Positions 39,446 through 47,763 of a DNA stretch of 64,000 nucleotides are shown piece after piece (position 1 is the stretch's first letter; each line of letters begins with the position of its first letter). The notes beneath the pieces were generated by a model, which was not told the DNA's origin, searched no databases, and worked only from the letters and a program-made list of their open reading frames with translations. The position numbers were made by a program, and so were the translations under genes. This stretch comes from Lentzea terrae (GTDB taxonomy: Bacteria > Actinomycetota > Actinomycetes > Mycobacteriales > Pseudonocardiaceae), in contig NZ_QFWW01000006.1 of assembly GCF_003265345.1 (NCBI RefSeq), forward strand, positions 455,968 through 519,967. Direction: 5' to 3'.

Positions 39446-40269
39446 CCGATGCCCTCGTACTCGTCGTAGCGCCAGTGCGGGTGCCTGCGCGCCACGTACC
39501 GGGCGGCGGCGACGTTGACCAGCCGGTCCCGGTCGCCGCTCATCAGGAACACCGGCACGCGCAGCTTGGCCATCGCCGCGTAGTAGGCGCCACGCTTCGA
39601 CGTCGTGAACACGGTGCTGCGTGCGGCCGCGAGGAACGCCGTGTCCAGGCCTTCCACCTTGGCGCGCTCGCCGATGAGGTGCTCGCTCGCCTGCTTGAGC
39701 TCCTCGGGGATGCTGCTGGGGTCCGCGCAGACCAGCTCCAGCAGGCGTTCGACCTGCCTGCGCGCGGGGGCGGTCTTCGCCTTGGCGAGGAACCGCTCGC
39801 CCAGGCCCGGCACCGAGTACATGAAGAACGTGGTGAGCATCGTCGGGTCCGGTCGCGTCCCGAACACCATCGGCAGTGCCGGGTCGACCAGCACCAGCCC
39901 CCTGACCAGGTCGGGGTTGTAGGCGGCGTGGAAGGTGGAGATCATCCCGCCCATCGAGTTGCCGACCAGGATCACGGGCTCCTGCACGACCTCCCTGACG
40001 AACCGGCCGAGCAGCTTCGCGTTGGCCTGGACCGTGGTCTGACGGCCCTCGGGGTTGGTCAGCCCGTGTCCGGCGAGGTCGACGGCCGTGACGCGCGCCT
40101 TCTTCGCGAGCAACGGCGCCAGCAACGCCCAGTTCAGGTGCGAGCCGCCGAGCCCGTGCACCAGGACCATCCTGGGACCGTCGTCCGGTCCGCCGAAGTC
40201 CACCCAGTGCACGGGCCCGTCGAGGTCGGCGTAGTGACTGGTGCCGCCAAAGTTCGCCACAGTCGTCAT
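39355..40269 (-). CDS. Alpha/beta hydrolase
   Basis: A 304-aa hydrolase: oxyanion stretch VLVHGLGGSHLNW, nucleophile in LVGNSMGGMISTF, acid in MSGDRDRLV, and catalytic His in YEGIGHVPQME. No signal peptide. A lipase/esterase role is plausible beside WS/DGAT. Two TetR-like sites lie upstream (40270-40304). The 3' end overlaps the DUF2993-like gene by 91 bp. Confidence 0.87.
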   Translation of the reverse strand: MTTVANFGGTSHYADLDGPVHWVDFGGPDDGPRMVLVHGLGGSHLNWALLAPLLAKKARVTAVDLAGHGLTNPEGRQTTVQANAKLLGRFVREVVQEPVILVGNSMGGMISTFHAAYNPDLVRGLVLVDPALPMVFGTRPDPTMLTTFFMYSVPGLGERFLAKAKTAPARRQVERLLELVCADPSSIPEELKQASEHLIGERAKVEGLDTAFLAAARSTVFTTSKRGAYYAAMAKLRVPVFLMSGDRDRLVNVAAARYVARRHPHWRYDEYEGIGHVPQMEIPEVVSERVLGWMDANRLTTSAS

Positions 40270-40304
40270 ACCAACCAGTATGTCGGTTAGACCAACCGGT
40301 CGGT
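40270..40304. promoter_or_regulatory. Tandem TetR-like operator half-sites
   Basis: ACCAACCGGTCGGT (40291-40304) differs by one symmetric pair from the perfect palindrome ACCGACCGGTCGGT common in actinobacterial TetR sites. A second copy, ACCAACCAGTATGTCGGTTA (40270-40289), is less symmetrical. They lie immediately before the hydrolase start at 40269. No tetR gene is in the window. Confidence 0.5.
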
Positions 40305-40312
40305 AGCCACCG

Positions 40313-41182
40313 TTAGCGCCACGGCAGCGCGGGCTCGCACGTCTTGGGATCGACGTTCGGGTTCCACGCGTGGATGATCTCGCCCTTCGGGTTGACGAAG
40401 CACTTGCCCTGTTGGAAGGTGCCGCCGATCAGGTTGCCCGCCGCGTCGTAGGCCTTGATCTCACCGTTGCCGCTCCCCTGCGGCGGTGACCAGGTCGAGG
40501 GGTACACGATCCGCACGACAAAGGTGTTGTTGGCGATCGTGGCGTCGACCGTCTGCCCGTCCACGGTGAGCGTCACCCTGGCGACCTTTGAGTCGACCCG
40601 GCCGGCCGCGGTCCGATAGCCGGGCACGCCCTTGTAGACCGGCCTGTTGAGCGGCGTGTCACCGCCGGCCGAGGCCCCGTTGCTGTCCACACCGATGTGC
40701 CCCGGCAGCCACTCGGGGTCGAACCCGCTGGAAAAGGCCGAGTTGAAGGGGTAGACGGCGATGTCGAGGCTGCAGGCGAGCATCGCGCTCTCGGTGTAGA
40801 TCAACGCGAACGCACCCGGCCCGCTGCCGACGTGCTGGTACAGCTTCGGCTCGCCCTGGAGCCCGGCGGACTGCAGGCACCCCTGCTCGATCGCCGCGAT
40901 CCGTTCCGGTGCGAGGCCGGCGACGACCGGCGCGGGCCTGGTGGACGGCGTGGTCTGCGTCGTCGGCGGCGACGTCGTGACGTGCACGGCCGGCGTGTGC
41001 TCATTCGGGTCCGGCCGCAGCAACACGACGCTCGCGGCAACGGTGATCACCGCTGCCGCCGCGGCCAGGATCGGCACGGTGAGCCTTGACTTCTTGCGGC
41101 CGATCTTGCTTTCGAGCTCGGCCCGGATCCGCGTCTGCCGACCGGGCGGGAGGTCGCGAGTGGGCGGAAGCATGCTGGTCAT
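40313..41182 (-). CDS. Putative anti-sigma/membrane-anchored partner of the ECF sigma factor
   Basis: A 289-aa protein: a short cytoplasmic N-terminus (PPTRDLPPGRQTRIRAELES), one membrane helix (VPILAAAAAVITVAASVVLL), a Pro/Thr linker, and an extracellular domain with paired cysteines (QGCLQSAG, LACSLD, KCFVNPKG, KTCEPALP). ATG 41182 overlaps the sigma factor stop (ATGA). Single-pass proteins in this position usually restrain the sigma factor, but no recognisable zinc anti-sigma (HxxxCxxC) motif is present, so the role is inferred from position. Confidence 0.7.
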   Translation of the reverse strand: MTSMLPPTRDLPPGRQTRIRAELESKIGRKKSRLTVPILAAAAAVITVAASVVLLRPDPNEHTPAVHVTTSPPTTQTTPSTRPAPVVAGLAPERIAAIEQGCLQSAGLQGEPKLYQHVGSGPGAFALIYTESAMLACSLDIAVYPFNSAFSSGFDPEWLPGHIGVDSNGASAGGDTPLNRPVYKGVPGYRTAAGRVDSKVARVTLTVDGQTVDATIANNTFVVRIVYPSTWSPPQGSGNGEIKAYDAAGNLIGGTFQQGKCFVNPKGEIIHAWNPNVDPKTCEPALPWR

Positions 41183-41748
41183 CGGTCCTCCCCGGTGTGC
41201 ACGAGCTCGCGGTGCTGCTGGAGCTTCGACTTGGCCTTGCTGACCCGCGCCCGCACGCTGCCCTCGGTGATGCCGAGCACCGCAGCCGCGTCCGCGTACG
41301 ACACCTCGGACCACACGCACAGCGCGAGCGCCTCACGCTCGTTGCGCGGCAGCTTCTCCACTGCTTTGAGCAGCTCTTTCATCCGTTTTTGGTCGTCGAG
41401 TCGCTCGGCCACCAGATCCGCGTGGTCAGGCACCGGCCGGTCTTCTCCGACCCTGCGGAGGTTCTTGAGCCTCCTGGTCAGCGACCGCTGCCCGTTGCGC
41501 ACGACGTTCGTCGCCACCGTGAGCAGCCACGGCAACGCCGACTCGCGCTCCAGCCGCACCTCGGCCCGCTTGCGCCAGGCCAGCAGGAAGGTCGCCTGCA
41601 GGTCGTCCTCGGCGTCGGCCCACGAGGCGGTCAACCGGAAGCAGTGGTTGTAAACCGCCTTGGCGTGCCGGTCGAACAGCACCCCGAAGGCGTGCGCACT
41701 GCCCCCGGCGGCCTGCGACCACAACGCGCGGTCGTCTTCGGTTGTCAT
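41179..41748 (-). CDS. ECF-family RNA polymerase sigma factor
   Basis: A 189-aa extracytoplasmic-function sigma factor. Region 2 includes FGVLFDRHAKAVYNHCFRLT and AEDDLQATFLLAW; region 4 has AVEKLPRNEREALALCVWSE and YADAAAVLGITEGSVRARVS. It is followed in overlap by its membrane partner. Autoregulation is likely but no promoter pair is identified. Divergent from the beta-helix remnant. Confidence 0.93.
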   Translation of the reverse strand: MTTEDDRALWSQAAGGSAHAFGVLFDRHAKAVYNHCFRLTASWADAEDDLQATFLLAWRKRAEVRLERESALPWLLTVATNVVRNGQRSLTRRLKNLRRVGEDRPVPDHADLVAERLDDQKRMKELLKAVEKLPRNEREALALCVWSEVSYADAAAVLGITEGSVRARVSKAKSKLQQHRELVHTGEDR

Positions 41749-41845
41749 ACCTGTTCGTGTCCGCCCGCCCAGTCGGTGTTGGCACCCATTGTCCCGGCGA
41801 TCACCGGGCTACACCGCCCGCCCGTGGGGGGAAGCGCGTTCGCGG

Positions 41846-42187
41846 GTGCTGCGGGTTGGTGGAGGCGGGTTCCGCGACATCGGCTCTGCCATCGCGGCGG
41901 CGCGTGACGGCGACGTCGTGGAGATCTCCGGCGGCACCTACGTCGAACAGCTGACCGTGGACAAGGCCGTCGAGCTGCGCGCCGTCAAGAACACCGGCGC
42001 GGTCGAGCTGGTCGGCGAACGCACACCGCTGATGTTGCGAGCCGGCGCCACCGCCCGGACCGTGTTCTCGCCGGCCACGCCAAAGCGCCCGACGAGTTCG
42101 CACAGCCCCCGAACAACCCCGCCCAGCCCCACCTCGCCCCGGACAGGTCGCGCCAGCTTGACGCGGCCTCCCGGCACGACCACATGA
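41846..42187 (+). pseudogene. Truncated right-handed beta-helix protein gene
   Basis: The frame from GTG 41846 begins VLRVGGGGFRDIGSAIAAAR and continues DGDVVEISGGTYVEQLTVDK to TPLMLRAGATAR, the first coil of a parallel beta-helix (pectin-lyase-like) protein. From about 42065 the sequence becomes low-complexity Pro/Ser/Thr reading with no family resemblance, ending at 42187. The switch point lies in a 27-bp segment shared exactly with the fucosidase gene at 43188-43214. So the gene was cut short, probably by recombination or deletion. Confidence 0.6.
42050..42076. repeat. 27-bp exact repeat, copy 1
   Basis: Identical to 43188-43214, in the same orientation. It lies exactly where the truncated beta-helix gene loses its family sequence. 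Flanking bases differ on both sides, so the match is precisely 27 bp. Confidence 0.8.
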
Positions 42188-42239
42188 CCCCCAACGGGTT
42201 GGCACGGGCTTCACGCACCTCCCACTACCGTTCCGGAGC

Positions 42240-43154
42240 GTGGCACATCTGGGGGTGGCCGATCTGACGGACCTCGCGCACGCGGCGTACGGCCGCGAAC
42301 TGCGCGACGTCGTCCGTCTGCACGGCGGCACTAAGAAGGGCGTCTACCGCCTGACGCTCGACGACGGCACGACGGGCATCGCCTACGTGTGGCGCGCATC
42401 CGAGGACTACTGGCCGGAGCACGAGCGCGACCCGTTGTTCGGCGACGCGAGCGGGCGCGACCTGTTCCTCACGGCCCACACCGCGCTGTCCGAGGCCGGG
42501 GCGTCCGTGCCGCGCCTGGTGCTGGTCGACAGCGACGTCATCGTGGTCGAGGACCTCGGCGGCGAGTTCCTGGAGAAGCTGCTCGACGTCGACCCCGAAC
42601 CGCTCGACCGGCTGTGGGACGACCTCCACGCGGTGCACCAGCGCCTCAGCCCGCGCTACGGCCGCCCGAACGCACTTCAGCCCGCCGACGCGCCACCGGT
42701 ACCGGACGTGGTGCTGCAGCGGGCTTTGGGGAACCTGGAGGAGTGTTGCGCGCGGGTCCCGCGCATCGCCGCCGAACGCGACCGCCTCGAAACCCTGCTG
42801 CGCCAACGGCATTCGGTGATCGAGCCGCGCACGCAGTACGGGCTGATCCACGGCGAGCTCGGACCGGACCACGTGCTCGTGGCCGACGGCCGGCCGGTGC
42901 TGATCGACATCGAGGGCACGATGTTCTTCGACGTCGAGTGGGAGCACGCGTTCCTGGAGCTGCGGTTCGGGCCGCACTACCGGCCGGTCGCGAGCCTCGA
43001 CCCGGCGCGTCTCAGCCTCTACCGCCTGGCCCAGTACTTGTCCCTTGTGGAGGGTCCGCTCAGGTTGCTGGACGGCGATTTCCCGCACCGGGACGCGATG
43101 CGGGAGATCGCCGACCAGAACATCGAACGCGTGCTGGCTCAGATCTCCAGGTAG
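42240..43154 (+). CDS. Phosphotransferase-like protein with altered active site
   Basis: A 304-aa APH/choline-kinase-fold protein. The catalytic region reads LIHGELGPDHVLVADGRPVL then IDIEGTMFFDVEWE. In active kinases the Brenner motif is HGDxxxxN and the metal motif DxD; here Asp is Glu (HGE), Asn is His, and the metal motif is DIEG. The N-lobe (KKGVYRLTLDDGTTGIAYVW) is intact. It may be a pseudokinase or act differently. GTG 42240. Its end overlaps the convergent fucosidase by 16 bp. Confidence 0.78.
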   Translation: MAHLGVADLTDLAHAAYGRELRDVVRLHGGTKKGVYRLTLDDGTTGIAYVWRASEDYWPEHERDPLFGDASGRDLFLTAHTALSEAGASVPRLVLVDSDVIVVEDLGGEFLEKLLDVDPEPLDRLWDDLHAVHQRLSPRYGRPNALQPADAPPVPDVVLQRALGNLEECCARVPRIAAERDRLETLLRQRHSVIEPRTQYGLIHGELGPDHVLVADGRPVLIDIEGTMFFDVEWEHAFLELRFGPHYRPVASLDPARLSLYRLAQYLSLVEGPLRLLDGDFPHRDAMREIADQNIERVLAQISR

Positions 43155-45271
43155 TCGAGGTTCGGCCCGCCGTTCGCGGTCGTCGCGACCGCCCGGACCG
43201 TGTTCTCGCCGGCCGCCAGGTCCAGCGTGACGGTCACGGTCTGCCAGGTCGTCCACGCGCCGGTGCCCGCGAAGGCCTGCTCGTCCACCGCGAGCTGCCC
43301 GTTGACCGAGAGGTCCAGCGGCCGGTTCGCCGTGGTGCCGTTGGCGAAGCGCAGCGTCACCTGCCGCGGGCCCGCCACGTCGCTGGTCACCTTGAACTCG
43401 ACCGCAGACCCGGAAACGTTGTCGTAGTTGACGAATCCGGTGCCGGAGAACCCGGCGTGGTTCGACTCGACGACGCCCTGCGACACGTTGCCGTTCTCGG
43501 CCTCATAACGGGACTCCGGCGTGCCCGCGCCGGGATACGCCGAGCCGAGCCACGCCTCGTCGACCCGCAGCTGCGCCTTGCCCTGGGTGGACGTCTTCTC
43601 CACTCGGATGTGCCGAGCCGTGGTCCCCGCCGGCAGGTCGATGAACTGAACCCCGCGGTGGTTCGCCAACGACCCGGACTTCACGTTCGTCCAATTGGAA
43701 CCGTCGTTGGACGTGTAGACGTTGTAGTTCTTGATGCGCGCGGAGTTCGCCGCCGGGTGGGTCGTCGAGTCCTCACGCTGGTTCAGCGCCACGTACGAGA
43801 CCTTCTTCGCCGAGCCCAGGTCGAACCGCAGCGACACCGTGCCCGCACCCGTTGCGTCCCAATAGGTCTGGTAGTTGCCGTCGGCCGCGTGCGCAGCCGG
43901 ATGACCGGAACCGCTGGCCGACGCGCTCATCGTGTAGCCGGCCTGAGGAATGATCCCCTCACGACCCGCCGTCTCGACCTTGAACACGGTGTCGTACTGG
44001 TCCCAGTTCGAGATTCCGCTGAGCGTGATCGTCCCGCCCGACTGCGACCAGTTGACCGCCGCACCGGTCCGCAGGTTCGTGACACGGCTGACCTTGTACC
44101 CGTTGTCCCGCACCCGCAACGTGGTCCCGGACGGCTTGGTGATCACGTGGAGGTAGTGCTGGTTCGGGTTGGCCTTCGACACGGTCGTCACCCCGTGCGC
44201 GCCGTCGTTCCAGAACCCGGGCTTCAACCCGCCGTGCAGATACCCGCCGCCATAGGTGCCACCGATCGACTCCCAGATGTCGCGCAGATACGAGCTGGTG
44301 AAGTTGTTGAACGCGGCCTGGTTCGACGGGAACTTGCCGTTGACCATCGCCGTCTCGGCCATCAAGGCCTTCACGTCCGACCCGGCGTTCGTGATCAACC
44401 GACCGAGCGTCAGCTTGTAGTCGACCGCGGAGTTGGAGCCCGAGTACCACCACGCCCCGGACGACGGCAGCTTGAAGCACGCCTCGATCAACCGCGGCGC
44501 CGCCGTGTAGACCGCCTGCGGGTAGTCGTAGTTCGGCGTCATGCCGGTCTTCTGCTCGTTGCTGATCGTGTCCATGATCGGCGTGTCCTCGTTGTTGTTG
44601 CTGAGGACGTAATGCGGACGATCGCGCCGAACCCGCTCGTACAGCCCGTTGCGCTCCCAGTAGGCGTTGTCGTTGTCGATCCAGAACCCGGCGAGCTTCG
44701 GGTAGCGCTGCATCACCTCGACGAAGTTGTCGTAGCTGAACTCGCCGAACCCGTCGCGCGTGTGCAGGTTGACCGACTTGCCCTTGTAACTCGAGTACGC
44801 GCCGGAGTTGAGCCAGCTCTGCCCAGAGCCAAGACCCTCGTTGTACCACTGCGGATCGTCGGTCATGTAGTTGATGACGTACAGCCCCTCCGCCGAAGCC
44901 GCCTCGATCAACTCACCGAGGAAGTCCCGCTTCGTCGAGCAGCTGCCGGGAATCGACGACGGCCACGCCCGCGCGTAGCCGAGCCTGCTGTGGAACGACG
45001 CCAGCACGAGGTACTGCGCGTGCAACTTCTTCGCCTCGTCCACCCAGTACTTGGCGCTCCAGCCACCGTTCGTGACGGCCGCTTCCCAAGCGCTGCAACT
45101 GGTGTAGCCCGGCGACGTCCGCATCCCCCAGTGCAGGAACAGGCCGGCCGTCGAAGCCCGCAGCCAGTCCTGCCGGGGATGCAGCACCTCGGCCTGCGCC
45201 GGAGTGCTCACGCCTACCACGAGTAGAGCGGCGGTCATCAACACGCCGAGACGACGCAACGTTTTGCGCAC
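43139..45271 (-). CDS. Secreted GH29-like alpha-L-fucosidase with discoidin and CBM35-like domains
   Basis: A 710-aa extracellular enzyme. Signal peptide: LGVLMTAALLVVGVSTPAQA. The catalytic domain (about 35-440) has the GH29 start STAGLFLHWGMRTSPG and the probable nucleophile Asp in AGFWIDNDNAYW. Then an F5/8-type C (CBM32-like) domain (455-590: SGHPAAHAADGNYQTYWDA) and a CBM35/6-like domain (600-710: YEAENGNVSQGVVESNHAGF). GTG 45271 follows AGGAGG. It should release fucose from plant or host glycans; the natural substrate is inferred. No clear operator is visible in the 163 bp upstream. Confidence 0.85.
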   Translation of the reverse strand: MRKTLRRLGVLMTAALLVVGVSTPAQAEVLHPRQDWLRASTAGLFLHWGMRTSPGYTSCSAWEAAVTNGGWSAKYWVDEAKKLHAQYLVLASFHSRLGYARAWPSSIPGSCSTKRDFLGELIEAASAEGLYVINYMTDDPQWYNEGLGSGQSWLNSGAYSSYKGKSVNLHTRDGFGEFSYDNFVEVMQRYPKLAGFWIDNDNAYWERNGLYERVRRDRPHYVLSNNNEDTPIMDTISNEQKTGMTPNYDYPQAVYTAAPRLIEACFKLPSSGAWWYSGSNSAVDYKLTLGRLITNAGSDVKALMAETAMVNGKFPSNQAAFNNFTSSYLRDIWESIGGTYGGGYLHGGLKPGFWNDGAHGVTTVSKANPNQHYLHVITKPSGTTLRVRDNGYKVSRVTNLRTGAAVNWSQSGGTITLSGISNWDQYDTVFKVETAGREGIIPQAGYTMSASASGSGHPAAHAADGNYQTYWDATGAGTVSLRFDLGSAKKVSYVALNQREDSTTHPAANSARIKNYNVYTSNDGSNWTNVKSGSLANHRGVQFIDLPAGTTARHIRVEKTSTQGKAQLRVDEAWLGSAYPGAGTPESRYEAENGNVSQGVVESNHAGFSGTGFVNYDNVSGSAVEFKVTSDVAGPRQVTLRFANGTTANRPLDLSVNGQLAVDEQAFAGTGAWTTWQTVTVTLDLAAGENTVRAVATTANGGPNLDYLEI
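43188..43214. repeat. 27-bp exact repeat, copy 2
   Basis: Identical to 42050-42076. Here it lies inside the 3' end of the fucosidase gene and encodes AGENTVRAV on the minus strand, a normal part of a CBM35-like domain. So this is probably the original location. Confidence 0.8.
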
Positions 45272-45434
45272 GAGCCAGCCTCCTGGTGGACGCCTCCTGC
45301 GGCGGAAGGAAGACGTGCTCGGTGTTACCGCGCAAAGGTCTACGCCAATCGACGACCACACTCAAGAGGTCATCGGAGGTATAAGCGAATTACATGTCGA
45401 TCCGAATCGATAAAGGCTCCGAATGAGCCGATGT

Positions 45435-47648
45435 CTAACGGTCGTCCTGCTTGAACAGCCGGCCGACGCCGGTCACGAGGCAGATGGCCAGCACCCATCC
45501 CACCAACGTGAAGAAGAGCGACCACCACTTCGCGAGGCCGAGCGGCACCCAGAGGTCGCTGTGCTTGAGACTGACGACGGGCAGCAGCAAGTCGATCGTG
45601 TAGAGCCACGGATCAAACCGCGCGACGGGGACCTCGTTCCTCGTCGAGATGAAGCTGCCCGTCCCCAGCACGTGGAAGACCACGCCGCCCACCACGACCA
45701 GACCGGCCAGCCACCCGAGCACCCAGAAGGGCCGGTAGCCGTAGCCGACAGTGGGCTTCAAGATCCACCAAAGAGTCCGGTGCACCCTGCCGGGAAGGCC
45801 TGTGCGTTCACGGCGGCGCTTGTCCTCACCGGCGATCAGCACCTTGGCGGCTTCGTGGTGCAGACCAGCCGCCCGATAGGCCGACGCCAGTTGCCGATAG
45901 ACCTGCGGCACGTACTCGTGATGCCGTTGCAGCCAAGCGATCCGCTTCGACACGTGTGTAGAACCTTCACGCAGTGCGCCATAAACGAAGTTGCTCAGCT
46001 TCGCGTCGTCCGGCCAGTCGCTTTGCTTGTCGACCACGGTCGCCACCCGCAACCGGCAGAAGTTGAGGGCACCAGCGGGACGTTCCGCGAACTTCAGCCG
46101 CAGCGTGCTTCCCACCACGGAGCCCTTCAGCTCCAGCGCCGTTTTCGAGCTCATCAAGGCCGCACCCGCGAACGAGACGTCGGCGCCGATCTTCGCGTTG
46201 CACATGTGCACCGAGCCCTCGGCGCGGACCTTGACAAACGACACCGACTGATCGACGGTGACCCGGTCGCACCGCAGCGCCTCTCCTCGTTCTCCCAGAC
46301 GCGCGCCGGTGAAGTCCAGCGAGCCGCCCACCTTCGCGTCACCGAGATCGACCCGTCCCTCAGCGACGAACCCGTTGCGCAACAGGGCATCCCTGGTCAC
46401 CGTGAGGCCACGGGCGATCATCGCGTCCCGCTGCGGGTTCGTGAACCGGCCACCGGTGCAGTCCAGATTGCCTCCCACGCGGACGTCGCTCAGCACCACC
46501 CGGCCCCGCGCGAGAAACCCGTCCGTGTCCGCGACCGACCCCAGCGTCTTCTCCGACAGCAGGACATCTCGGTGCACGTGCATCCCGGTGGCGTCGATCG
46601 CCGTGTCCGTCTCGTTCTCGAACCGTCCGCCCTGCGCCCACAGGCTGCCGCCGACATCGGCACCCGCCAGCAGCACCTTGCCCTTGACCACCGCGCCGGC
46701 CTGGAAGATGAGGTTCTGCGCAATCGACGCCCGCGCCAGATCGACCGCCTTGCGGCCCTCGTTGACGAACTCGCCTCCGGTGAAGTCCACCCAGCCGCCA
46801 ACCCGACATCCCGTCAGGTTGATCTCACCGTCCACCTTGCACCCGCTGGAGAACTTGACCACCTGGTGGACGTGCATGCCAACGGCTTCCAGTGCGAGCT
46901 CACCGGGGTTGACGAAGTGCGCGCGGTGGCAGTCGAGCGTGCCCTCGATCTGCGCTCCGCGCAGGCTGACTCGCCCGTGCACAGTGAAACCTTCGCGCCA
47001 GAAGACGTGCTCCTTGACGATCAGTCCGTTCAGTTCCAGCGTCGTCTTCTCACCGGGATTGCGGAAGGTCGCACCGTCACAGATGAACTGCCCGCCGATC
47101 ACCGCGCCGATCATCCGGGTCAGGCCGTCGGTGCTGAACCCGTCAGAGCAGATGAGGTCCTGGTCGACATGCAGACCATCTGCCTTGACCGCCTCCCCGC
47201 CGCGGCCGTCGACGTGACTGCCGCGCAACACCAGCTGCCCTGTCACGTGGGCACCCATGAGGTCGATCCGGCCCGACACCGTGCAGTGGCGCAGCGAGAG
47301 GCTGCTGCTGACCTGGACCTGTGCGGCACGGAGGCCGGGCAGAGTGCACTCCACCAGATACAGCCCAGCGATCTTCGCTTGCTCGAGAACGGGTGGCTGG
47401 TCGAACGAACACCTGTCGAACCGCACGAGAAACTCGACGTCACCAGCTTCCAAGTCGATCTCACCGGTCACCCGCACGTCGGAGATGCACAGCTTGCGGG
47501 GCCGGTTCTCCTTGGCGGCCAGCAGCACTCGCGACAGGACGCAGCCGCGGATCTCCCGTCCCGCCCCGATGAACGTGACGCGCCCACCGTGCTCGATCTT
47601 GCCGGCCAGTTCGCGTTCGGCAGCCGTCATGTCATTGTGAGAGCTCAT
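45435..47648 (-). CDS. Large beta-solenoid protein with C-terminal membrane domain
   Basis: A 737-aa protein. Residues about 20-560 form a long series of imperfect coils (e.g. GEIDLEAGDVEFLVRFDRCS, VSGRIDLMGAHVTGQLVLRG, GGSLDFTGARLG), with roughly 20-22 residue spacing, like a pentapeptide/bactofilin-type solenoid. Residues 600-737 include a helical bundle (YRQLASAYRAAGLHHEAAKV) and three membrane helices (WVLGWLAGLVVVGGVVFHVL and two later). Relatives are often named membrane-associated oxidoreductase, but no redox motif is visible. ATG 47648 follows GGAG. Single gene; function unknown. Confidence 0.72.
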   Translation of the reverse strand: MSSHNDMTAAERELAGKIEHGGRVTFIGAGREIRGCVLSRVLLAAKENRPRKLCISDVRVTGEIDLEAGDVEFLVRFDRCSFDQPPVLEQAKIAGLYLVECTLPGLRAAQVQVSSSLSLRHCTVSGRIDLMGAHVTGQLVLRGSHVDGRGGEAVKADGLHVDQDLICSDGFSTDGLTRMIGAVIGGQFICDGATFRNPGEKTTLELNGLIVKEHVFWREGFTVHGRVSLRGAQIEGTLDCHRAHFVNPGELALEAVGMHVHQVVKFSSGCKVDGEINLTGCRVGGWVDFTGGEFVNEGRKAVDLARASIAQNLIFQAGAVVKGKVLLAGADVGGSLWAQGGRFENETDTAIDATGMHVHRDVLLSEKTLGSVADTDGFLARGRVVLSDVRVGGNLDCTGGRFTNPQRDAMIARGLTVTRDALLRNGFVAEGRVDLGDAKVGGSLDFTGARLGERGEALRCDRVTVDQSVSFVKVRAEGSVHMCNAKIGADVSFAGAALMSSKTALELKGSVVGSTLRLKFAERPAGALNFCRLRVATVVDKQSDWPDDAKLSNFVYGALREGSTHVSKRIAWLQRHHEYVPQVYRQLASAYRAAGLHHEAAKVLIAGEDKRRRERTGLPGRVHRTLWWILKPTVGYGYRPFWVLGWLAGLVVVGGVVFHVLGTGSFISTRNEVPVARFDPWLYTIDLLLPVVSLKHSDLWVPLGLAKWWSLFFTLVGWVLAICLVTGVGRLFKQDDR

Positions 47649-47763
47649 CGCGCACTCCAAGGACGTGACCGCGAGGTGATAGCGCGATCTCACTTGTTCA
47701 GGTGTGTGAGGTACGTCCGAATGGACTGACGACTTGTTAGCTCACCGCCGAACGTTCACCCGA

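Noticed and set aside
42389..45226. 945-codon plus-strand frame over the phosphotransferase and fucosidase
   Set aside because: Opposite to two well-supported genes; low-information composition.
45415..45429. Hairpin GGCTC/GAGCC as terminator for the solenoid gene region
   Set aside because: Only 5 bp of stem and it lies upstream of the solenoid stop in the reading direction, so it is not convincing.
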